Origin: CADEED01 sp035701825
Lineage (GTDB): Bacteria > Pseudomonadota > Gammaproteobacteria > Steroidobacterales > Steroidobacteraceae
Direction: 5' to 3'
DNA length: 64,000 nt
NCBI GenBank assembly: GCA_035701825.1
Contig: DASSRK010000036.1
Coordinates: forward strand, 26,578 to 90,577
Below the pieces are notes generated by a model, which was not told the origin of the DNA, made no database searches, and worked only from the letters and a program-made list of their open reading frames with translations. This document shows positions 25,980 through 32,523 of this stretch, one piece after another. The first letter of the stretch is position 1; the number at the start of each line of letters is the position of its first letter. Made by a program: the position numbers and the translations under genes.

Positions 25980-28138
25980 GCTGCCTCCTTCGTGAGTTCG
26001 TTGAATGCTTCGTTGAGTCCGGCCTGGCGTACCTCGAGGCGGCCCAGCTTTTCATCGGCCGCGAGCAGTCGGCGCACCACGCCTTCCGCATCGGTGGCCG
26101 TGACCTGCAGGCGATCCTGCACGCGCTGCGCGTCGACCACGCCCGGCCAGCCACGCACGTCTTCCGGCGCAAGGCGCGTGACGCAGCTGATCTGGCGCCG
26201 CGCCACCAGCGCACGCATGTCGTCGACGCTGCCGCTGGCGATCACGCGGCCCCTGGTGACCACGGTGATCCGGTCCGCCAGCGCCTCGGCTTCCTCGAGA
26301 TAGTGCGTGGTCAGCACCACCGAGCAGCCGTCGGCGAGCAGGCGCCGCACGCTATTCCACAGCGCCTCGCGCGCCTGCACGTCGAGTCCCACCGTGGGCT
26401 CGTCGAGGAACAGCACTTGCGGCCGGCCGCAGATGGCGACCGCGAATTGCGCCTGGCGTTTCTGCCCGCCGGACAGTTTTCCGTACGCGCGCTCGGCGAG
26501 GTGTTCGATACCGGCGCGTTGCAGCGCTTCCGCGACGCTCATGGGCCCGTCGTAGTAACTGGCCGCGAGCCGTACCAGCTCACGGACCTTGAGCTCCTTG
26601 GGCAGGTCGACGTCCTGCATCATCACGCCGAGCCCGCGGCGACGCGCCACGTCCTGCGGTGATCCGCCCAGCAGGCGCACTTCACCGGCATCCGCCTCGA
26701 TGAGGCCGAGCCACAGCGCGATCGCCGTGGACTTGCCGGCGCCGTTGGGCCCGAGTACCGCGAGCAGTTCGCCGCGGCGCACCTGCACGTCGACGCCGGC
26801 GAGCGCGGTGTTGGCGCCGTACTTCTTCACGATGCCGCGCAGCTCGGCCACCGGCGGGTCGTCCTGCATCTGCCCCTGGGCAACAGCGGGGGCCGCGGAC
26901 GGCGTGGCGGCCGGAGCCGCGGCCGGAGCCGCGCCCTTGCGCGGATACCTGCGGCCATTGAGCACCTTGCCGATCAGGGTGGGGCGCACCAGGAAGTGGT
27001 AGCTCAGGAACAGCACCGCGAAGCTCGTCGCCAGGATGAACGGATACTTGAAACCCCAGTGCAGCGGCCAGTGGCCGACCCACACCGCGAGCGCCGCGAC
27101 CACCGGCAGGTGCGCGAGGTAGATCCAGTAGGAGGCGTCGGCGATGTATCGGCGCACCGGGCTGTAGTTAGAGAGGAAGCGCAGCGCCACGCCGGTCAGG
27201 CCGAAGGTCCAGCCCCAGACCGCCACGCCGAACGCGGCCGCGAACAAGGTCTTGTCGAGGCCCGGCTGGGCGATGGGCGAAACGTGCGTGACATGCAGCA
27301 ACCAGGCGGTGGCCACCACGGCCAGCAACAGGTGGGTCACCCAGCGTGATTCCAAGGCTGCCAGCGCACCCTTCGAGCGATTCACCAGCCAGCCGAGCAC
27401 GAACGCCGTGCCGAACCCCAGGGTGGCCGGCAATTGCGGGATCAGCGAGGAGTCGGGCGTCGGGATGCCGGTCCAGTAGATCCAGAAGGGCAGCGACACC
27501 AGCGCCGCCGCCAGCGGCAGGCCAAAGAGGAGCACGCCGATGGGCAGGCGGATGCACGCCGTCACCACCACGTCGACCGCGTTGCGCAGCTTCTGCGCGG
27601 CGTCGAAGCGTGCCACGAGCGCGCGCACCGCGATCACGCCGACGTACAGCACCAGCAGCTGGTACAGGAACCACAGGTGCGCCAGCGGAAACCAGTGGGC
27701 GGGCATCGGGGGCATCGGCGGCGCAGCGGCGCCGCCGAGAATCTTGCTCATGCCCATGCCCCAGATCGCAAAAATGAGCGGGATCAACACCACCCAGCCG
27801 ACGACCAGCGGCACCAGGATGCGCATGGCGCGGTTGCTCCAGAAGCCGCGCGCGCCGAGCCTGTGGTACATGAGCCGCGCGAAGAATCCCGCGATGAAGA
27901 AGAACAGCGACATGCGGAAGCAGTGCGCCACGAACCCGGCATCGGCCAGGAAGGGGCTCGGGGAATTGTCGATCATCGACCAGACGCCGGGCGGCAGGCC
28001 TGGCAAGAAGGACATGGCGGCATGGAAGGCCACGCCCAACAACAGCGCGAAGCCGCGCACGGCATCCAGCGCGTGAAGGCGCTCGCCTCCGGAAGCCTGC
28101 GCGTGCCGGCGCGGGTCCTGGGTTCCCTGGGTGGTCAT
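25976..28138 (-). CDS. Fusion: acyltransferase-3 membrane domain plus ABC transporter ATPase domain
   Basis: One uninterrupted 720-residue frame with two normally separate proteins. Residues about 18-390 are an acyltransferase family 3 integral-membrane domain: LHALDAVRGFALLLGVAFHA carries the conserved R and H, SLFFFIAGFFARL follows, and there are about ten helices. An Ala/Pro linker (about 392-420) leads to a complete ABC ATPase. Walker A is GPNGAGKST (463-471), the signature is LSGGQKRQ (S556), Walker B is LFLDEP with E580, and the H-loop is in LTTHYLEEAE. AAGGAG precedes the ATG at 28138. It is fourth in the YtrA-type operon, 26 nt after one permease and overlapping the next. The first domain would move acyl groups across or within the membrane, and the second would drive the adjacent permease. 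Confidence 0.9.
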   Translation of the reverse strand: MTTQGTQDPRRHAQASGGERLHALDAVRGFALLLGVAFHAAMSFLPGLPPGVWSMIDNSPSPFLADAGFVAHCFRMSLFFFIAGFFARLMYHRLGARGFWSNRAMRILVPLVVGWVVLIPLIFAIWGMGMSKILGGAAAPPMPPMPAHWFPLAHLWFLYQLLVLYVGVIAVRALVARFDAAQKLRNAVDVVVTACIRLPIGVLLFGLPLAAALVSLPFWIYWTGIPTPDSSLIPQLPATLGFGTAFVLGWLVNRSKGALAALESRWVTHLLLAVVATAWLLHVTHVSPIAQPGLDKTLFAAAFGVAVWGWTFGLTGVALRFLSNYSPVRRYIADASYWIYLAHLPVVAALAVWVGHWPLHWGFKYPFILATSFAVLFLSYHFLVRPTLIGKVLNGRRYPRKGAAPAAAPAATPSAAPAVAQGQMQDDPPVAELRGIVKKYGANTALAGVDVQVRRGELLAVLGPNGAGKSTAIALWLGLIEADAGEVRLLGGSPQDVARRRGLGVMMQDVDLPKELKVRELVRLAASYYDGPMSVAEALQRAGIEHLAERAYGKLSGGQKRQAQFAVAICGRPQVLFLDEPTVGLDVQAREALWNSVRRLLADGCSVVLTTHYLEEAEALADRITVVTRGRVIASGSVDDMRALVARRQISCVTRLAPEDVRGWPGVVDAQRVQDRLQVTATDAEGVVRRLLAADEKLGRLEVRQAGLNEAFNELTKEAA

Positions 28139-28164
28139 TGTTAGCTCCTTGGATTGGGCCGCGC

Positions 28165-28833
28165 CTAGAGGAAGTCGCGACGGCGCGCGACGATCAGCAG
28201 GGGCAGGGTGAGTGAGATGACGAGTACGGCGAGCTCGCAGCCGAGCACTGCCCAGAAGGTGGAGTTCCACACCGGCGCGGTGGCCCACATGAATTCGCGG
28301 ATCCCCCGCATGGGAGCCACGATGAACATGAACAGGGTCACGCCCATGTTGGTGATGATGACGATCGCGGTGGTCGTGCCCTCGTTGCGCGCGAGCATCG
28401 TGCCGCCCAACACCACGCCGAAATTCGCCAGCATGAACACGCTGAGCAACAGCAGGTAGGGAGCGATGCCATCGGGCACGCTGTCCTTGGCGAATACCAG
28501 CACCAGCGCCGCCGCCACCGACACCGACCAGGTGATGAAGAAGCACAAGACCAGGCCGATCATTTTCGCGCGCACGTAGCCGGCGACCGAGAGCGGCAGG
28601 CTCATGACGAACTCGAGTGCATGCTCCTTGCGCTCGTTCATGATCCCGTAGAGCGACAGGATGACGCCCATCCCGATGATGGTGCTGAGCCAGGTCAATG
28701 CGCCGATGTTGAAGCCGACCGGGCCGAACGCGGCCACCACCGTCGAGCCGATGCCGGCCACGACCCCGATGCCGACCAGCAGGCGATTCACGTGTAATTC
28801 CTTGGCGATGAGCTTGCGGATGACGGTGTTCAT
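28165..28833 (-). CDS. ABC-2 type permease
   Basis: A 222-residue membrane protein with six predicted spans: LLVGIGVVAGIGSTVVAAFG, WLSTIIGMGVILSLYGIM, MIGLVLCFFITWSVSVAAAL, LLLLSVFMLANFGVVLGG, IVIITNMGVTLFMFIVAP and LGCELAVLVISLTLPLLIV. NERKEHALEFVMSLPLS between spans two and three is a typical coupling segment of ABC-2 permeases. The start overlaps the stop of the ATPase gene by 4 nt, marking that ATPase as its partner. Confidence 0.9.
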   Translation of the reverse strand: MNTVIRKLIAKELHVNRLLVGIGVVAGIGSTVVAAFGPVGFNIGALTWLSTIIGMGVILSLYGIMNERKEHALEFVMSLPLSVAGYVRAKMIGLVLCFFITWSVSVAAALVLVFAKDSVPDGIAPYLLLLSVFMLANFGVVLGGTMLARNEGTTTAIVIITNMGVTLFMFIVAPMRGIREFMWATAPVWNSTFWAVLGCELAVLVISLTLPLLIVARRRDFL

Positions 28834-29717
28834 GAGCCGCGTACCTCGCGATGGCGCATGACGTTCGCGACGAAGATTTCCTCGAGGCTCATGCGTTGCA
28901 CCTCGCGCACGTGCGGTGCCAGCAGGGCCGCGAAGCCGTCCGAGAATTGGTCGGTCACCAGCGTGACGAAGCGGCCGTCCTGGTTGCGGCTCACGAGGTC
29001 GGGCAGTGCCGGCAGCGCGGCGCCCTCGGGCAGCTGCAACTGGATGCGGCGCCAGCGGTCGAGGAAGTCTTCCTTGTTGCTGCTCTCCACCAGCCGCCCT
29101 CGGTCGATGAAGGTGATGCGGTCGGAGATGCGTTCCACGTCGACGGTGTTGTGCGAGGAGAACAGGATCGAGCGGCTGTCGTCGTGCAGCACGTCCATGA
29201 ACTCGGTGATGACTTCGTGGCGCGCCACCGGGTCGAGACCGGTGGTGGGCTCGTCGAGGACCAGCAGGCGAGGGCGGCGCGCCAGCGTCAGCAGCAGCAC
29301 CGCCTTGATGCGCTCGCCCAGCGACAGCGAGCGCGCATTCTGCCCGGGCCGCAGGTTGAAGCGCTTCACCAGCGCCGCCGCGTAGCCCGCATCCCAGCCC
29401 GGGTAGATGGACTTCACGAAGTCCATGTGCCAGCCGAGCGTGGCGTTGGGCAGCAGGTGCATGTCGGCCGATACATAGCCGACCTCGCGCTTGGCGATGG
29501 CGCTGGCCGCGGGCATCGGCTGGCCGAGCACGCGGATCTCGCCGGCGTCCGGCGCGACCAGACCCATCGCCAGGCGCAGCGTGGTGCTCTTGCCGGCGCC
29601 ATTCGGTCCGACGAAGCCCATCACCTCGCCCGGGGCGAGATCGAGCGACAGGTCGTCCAGCGTGAAGAAGCGGTAAGACTTGCGCACGCCGTGCATTTCG
29701 ATGTGTTTGTCGGTCAT
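28830..29717 (-). CDS. ABC transporter ATP-binding protein
   Basis: A 295-residue nucleotide-binding subunit. Walker A is GPNGAGKST near residue 38, Walker B is LLVLDEPTTGLDP, and the switch histidine is in LFSSHNTVDVERIS. The signature motif is LSLGER rather than LSGGQ, a form seen in ATPases of regulator-linked exporters such as YtrB. The C-terminal extension of about 80 residues is an accessory domain. Its start overlaps the GntR stop (ATGA), and its end overlaps the following permease start, forming a tightly coupled regulator-ATPase-permease unit. Confidence 0.93.
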   Translation of the reverse strand: MTDKHIEMHGVRKSYRFFTLDDLSLDLAPGEVMGFVGPNGAGKSTTLRLAMGLVAPDAGEIRVLGQPMPAASAIAKREVGYVSADMHLLPNATLGWHMDFVKSIYPGWDAGYAAALVKRFNLRPGQNARSLSLGERIKAVLLLTLARRPRLLVLDEPTTGLDPVARHEVITEFMDVLHDDSRSILFSSHNTVDVERISDRITFIDRGRLVESSNKEDFLDRWRRIQLQLPEGAALPALPDLVSRNQDGRFVTLVTDQFSDGFAALLAPHVREVQRMSLEEIFVANVMRHREVRGS

Positions 29718-30091
29718 TTGCTTTCCAGGGCGCGGCGCAGCCGCTTCGCGAGTTCTTCGGAGGTGAGGCCCAGCTGCCGGCCGATCCCGGCGGCCTGCTC
29801 GAGGTGTTCCTGCAGCTGGGCTTCCTTGAGTTCGCCTGCCAGGCCATTGGCGTCGGCCACGAACGAGCCCTTGCCGTGGCGGGTGACGATCACGCCCTCG
29901 TTCTCGAGATCGAGGTAGGCGCGCTTGATGGTGATCACGCTGACGTTCAGGGCGGCCGCAAGTGCCCGAATGGACGGGAGTTCTTTCCCCGGCGGCCAGT
30001 CGCCCGCAGCAACCCGCGCCCGGATCTGCTCCATGATCTGGAGGTACATCGGGCGCGCATCGGTCTGGGAAATGTTTATGCCGCTGTACAT
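29714..30091 (-). CDS. GntR-family regulator, YtrA subfamily
   Basis: A 125-residue repressor. The winged helix opens PMYLQIMEQIRARVAAGDWP, with recognition region LAAALNVSVITIKRAYLDLE and wing GVIVTRHGKGSFVA. The short C-terminal part of about 45 residues with two helices is the YtrA type, not a FadR or HutC ligand domain. It heads the five-gene ABC/acyltransferase operon, as YtrA-type regulators usually do for ABC exporters. The ATG at 30091 has no Shine-Dalgarno and lies next to an A/T-rich repeat, so the leader is probably very short. Confidence 0.9.
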   Translation of the reverse strand: MYSGINISQTDARPMYLQIMEQIRARVAAGDWPPGKELPSIRALAAALNVSVITIKRAYLDLENEGVIVTRHGKGSFVADANGLAGELKEAQLQEHLEQAAGIGRQLGLTSEELAKRLRRALESK

Positions 30092-30111
30092 ACTGTGTAT
30101 ACAGTGTATAC
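30092..30111 (-). promoter_or_regulatory. Probable YtrA-type operator/promoter at the operon head
   Basis: Directly upstream of the regulator ATG are two copies of GTGTATAC at 9-nt spacing (30095-30102 and 30104-30111), plus the dyad ACTGT-N4-ACAGT (30092-30105). TATACA-like strings read on the minus strand could serve as the -10 box. GTGTAT/ATACAC half-sites are the known YtrA target type in other bacteria. Assignment to this regulator is inference. Confidence 0.6.
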
Positions 30112-30153
30112 TCAGTTGCCAGCGGATGGGAAGAGGTCGCAAGCCCCTTCGCG

Positions 30154-30186
30154 AAAAAAATCCTGGCCCCGGCGGAAGCCGGGGCC
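30154..30186 (-). terminator. Rho-independent terminator of the O-demethylase gene
   Basis: On the minus strand a 9-bp stem, GGCCCCGGC/GCCGGGGCC, with a 4-nt loop is followed after four bases by seven T residues (plus-strand A-run 30154-30160). This is a textbook intrinsic terminator for transcription coming from 31683-30283. It protects the GntR promoter just downstream. Confidence 0.85.
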
Positions 30187-30193
30187 CCACAAG

Positions 30194-30224
30194 CTAACTA
30201 CCCGGCGCGAGGCCGGGTAGTTAG
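30194..30224. repeat. Perfect 13-bp inverted repeat upstream of the terminator
   Basis: CTAACTACCCGGC (30194-30206), a 5-nt loop, and its exact complement GCCGGGTAGTTAG (30212-30224). It lies between the demethylase stop and the T-tailed hairpin. It could be a first, T-less terminator arm or an RNA-stabilising hairpin. Confidence 0.7.
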
Positions 30225-30282
30225 TTGGTCCAACGCGCCCGATCCGCCTTTGGAAGGCGCCGGGCCGGCCCTTGCCCGATCC

Positions 30283-31683
30283 TCAGGCGTGCCTGGCGGT
30301 GCGCCAGCCCTCGGCGTAGGTGTCGCGCGCCACGCGCGAGTAGGGCACCGGCGAGATCGTGACCCGCACGTCGAGCTGCTTGTGCCGCTCGACCGTGGTC
30401 TTGCGGGTGCCGCCGTTCTCCTCGCCCCACACCAGCGTCAGCTCCTCGCCGATCTCGATGCCGGGATCGACGATGCCCAGCGACAGGGCGGTGCGCTCGT
30501 TGTAGCTGAAGCCGCCGAACATCGAGAAGCCCACCGTCTTGCCGTTCTTGACGATCTTGTCGAACGTCGAGGAGGCGTAGTTGGCGTTCGGCAGGTCGAA
30601 GAACTTGTAGTGCTCCTCGCCCGGCCGGAACAGCGACGCGTAGATCCTGGCCATGTCGTCGGGATGCCAGGCGAACGTCACCTTCTTGCGATGCGGCTGG
30701 TCGGCGATCTTCCTGAGCGCATCGGCGCCGATGAAGTCGTGGTCGAACTTGATAAACGGCCCGTAGCCGAGCTCGTACGGGTTGACGTAGTAGTCCTCGA
30801 TGTCGTCGCTGACGAAGCTGCCGGCGATGGAGCCGGTGGCTTCGTAGCTGTTGGCCGGCAACCACTCGCGGTACTTCTTCATGCTCTCGCCGGTGTAGAC
30901 ACCGGGCAGGGGCGAGGGGATCCAGCCGGATTCCAGCGTGTTGCTCGCATAGGCGCGCGAGCCCACCGGCACGATACCGAATTCGCGGCCCTGCTCGAGG
31001 ATGTACTCGCGGATCTCGGCGGCCTGTTCGAATGGACCCCAGATCTCGAGCCCGGGCGCGCCGGCCATGCCGTGACGCAGGCAGCGAACCTTGCGGCCCT
31101 TGATGTTGATGGTGTCCATGGTGAAGAACTTGACGTCCGGGATCGGGCCGCCGTTCAACTTGTCGAGGATCTGCTTCGCGTTCGGTCCCTGGATCTGGTA
31201 GCGGTAGTGGCGCCGCGTGACCGCCTTGCCGTAGGCGTGCGAGGGCGAGCGGTCGTCGCGGATGAAGTCGACCTTGAAGCCGCCGGTCTCGCAATGGAAC
31301 TGCAGCCAGTTCACGGTCGGCGCGCGGCCGACGAACAGCAGCTCGTCCTGGTCGAGGTGGAACAGGATGCCGTCGCCGATGACGTGTCCTTCGTAGCTGG
31401 TCGGCACCATCTGCTTGGCGCGGTTCACCGGGAAGTTGGCGAAGCTGTTGATCGTGGTGTAGCTGCACAGCTTCAGGGCATCCGGGCCCTTGATGGTCAG
31501 CTCGGCCATGTGATGCGACTGGTCGAACAACACCGCCGTGTCACGCCAGGCGCGCTGCTCGTCGCGCCAGTTGGTGAATTCGCTCGGCACCACCGGGTAC
31601 ACGTACGCGCCGATCTGCGAGTTGCGGAGCATCTTGACGGTGTTGCCGGCGGCCTTGAGCACGCCTTCGAGATTCTGGGCCAT
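30283..31683 (-). CDS. LigM/DesA-like tetrahydrofolate-dependent aryl O-demethylase (GcvT superfamily)
   Basis: A 466-residue cytoplasmic protein of the glycine-cleavage T fold. Whole-length similarity, by recall, is to LigM/DesA, which move the methyl group of vanillate, 3-O-methylgallate or syringate to tetrahydrofolate during lignin-aromatic catabolism. Visible marks are the opening MAQNLEGVLKAAGNTVKMLR, then YVYPVVPSEFTNWRDEQRAW, EWLPANSYEATGSIAGSF, ELGYGPFIKFDHDFIGADAL and the ending YSRVARDTYAEGWR. The ATG at 31683 gives the family N-terminus, although the frame extends upstream. No other aromatic-catabolism gene is adjacent. A different methyl donor or a general aminomethyltransferase role remains possible. 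Confidence 0.8.
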   Translation of the reverse strand: MAQNLEGVLKAAGNTVKMLRNSQIGAYVYPVVPSEFTNWRDEQRAWRDTAVLFDQSHHMAELTIKGPDALKLCSYTTINSFANFPVNRAKQMVPTSYEGHVIGDGILFHLDQDELLFVGRAPTVNWLQFHCETGGFKVDFIRDDRSPSHAYGKAVTRRHYRYQIQGPNAKQILDKLNGGPIPDVKFFTMDTINIKGRKVRCLRHGMAGAPGLEIWGPFEQAAEIREYILEQGREFGIVPVGSRAYASNTLESGWIPSPLPGVYTGESMKKYREWLPANSYEATGSIAGSFVSDDIEDYYVNPYELGYGPFIKFDHDFIGADALRKIADQPHRKKVTFAWHPDDMARIYASLFRPGEEHYKFFDLPNANYASSTFDKIVKNGKTVGFSMFGGFSYNERTALSLGIVDPGIEIGEELTLVWGEENGGTRKTTVERHKQLDVRVTISPVPYSRVARDTYAEGWRTARHA

Positions 31684-32013
31684 GAGGAAATAGTCCGTTG
31701 CCTGGTCTGCGCGGATTGTTCGGGAACCCCGCGGTTTGCGTCTCGCCCGTGAGTGAAACCGCATTGGCCTGATCACGAATCGGGCTTTTCGCAAGGCGAA
31801 CTTGACAGTCCGGTACTATCCCGGCCGGCACCGGCGTCGCGCGGGGCGGTGGCGGAGCGGCGGGAGACGCGCGGGGCGGCGCTGCTCGAGGACGGGCAAC
31901 GTCGCCCGCGGCATCGCCGCCGCGTTCGCGCCCATCGGGGAGTTGCTAGGAAGGGCGCCTGGCGGCCGGCGCGCTGGACCGTGACGGACCCGGGATTTTC
32001 GGAGGAACACCAG
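31684..32013. other. Divergent intergenic region between O-demethylase and thioesterase
   Basis: These 330 bases contain no convincing ORF. The region must hold promoters for both divergent genes. A TTGACA occurs at 31802-31807, but no -10 box lies at 16-18 nt from it. No riboswitch-like or repeated structure was recognised. Confidence 0.4.
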
Positions 32014-32484
32014 ATGAGCGACGCCGGCATCACCTACCGCGGCATGGTCCACCAGTGGCAATGCGATCACATGGGTCACATGAACGTCATGTGGTTCGTG
32101 GGCAAGTTCGACGAGGCCACCTGGAACCTGGGCGCGCTGATGGGCATGACCTCGGCCTACATGCGCGAGGCGCGGCGTGGCATGGCGGCGGTCGAGCAGC
32201 GCATCGCCTACCGGCGCGAGGCGCTGGTCGGCGACATCATCGTGGTGCGTTCGGCGGTGCTCGAAGTCAAACCGAAGTCGGTGCGCTTCGTGCACGAGAT
32301 GTTCCGTGGCGATGGCGGCGACCACCTCGCGACCATGCTGGTCATCGGCGTGCACATCGACGCAGTGGCGCGCAAGGCCGTGCAGTTCGAGCCGGCGATC
32401 GTGGCGAAGTCCGAAGGCATGGTCGACGCGAACCCGCGGCGCTGGGACGAGTGGCCGCCGAAAGTGGCGCACCTCGCAGGCTAG
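32014..32484 (+). CDS. Acyl-CoA thioesterase, hotdog fold (4-hydroxybenzoyl-CoA thioesterase type)
   Basis: A 156-residue hotdog protein. The signature is HQWQCDHMGHMNVMWFVGKF near residue 12, where the Asp of DHMGHMN is the usual catalytic residue of this class. VEQRIAYRREALVGDIIVV is the central strand/helix region. GGAGGA 7 nt before ATG 32014 decides the start. The natural thioester is unknown. Its position divergent from a LigM/DesA-like demethylase makes an aromatic acyl-CoA conceivable, but that is inference. Confidence 0.88.
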   Translation: MSDAGITYRGMVHQWQCDHMGHMNVMWFVGKFDEATWNLGALMGMTSAYMREARRGMAAVEQRIAYRREALVGDIIVVRSAVLEVKPKSVRFVHEMFRGDGGDHLATMLVIGVHIDAVARKAVQFEPAIVAKSEGMVDANPRRWDEWPPKVAHLAG

Positions 32485-32523
32485 GAGCAAGATCGCGCGC
32501 ATGCTCCGCACGGCGCCCGGACC

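Noticed and set aside
28165..29847. 560-codon frame suggesting an ATPase-permease fusion
   Set aside because: The upstream part is an out-of-frame reading of the ABC ATPase gene. The permease has its own start at 28833 overlapping the ATPase stop.
31802..31807. TTGACA as a -35 promoter box for the thioesterase
   Set aside because: No -10 hexamer lies 16-18 nt downstream, and TACTAT is only 6 nt away.
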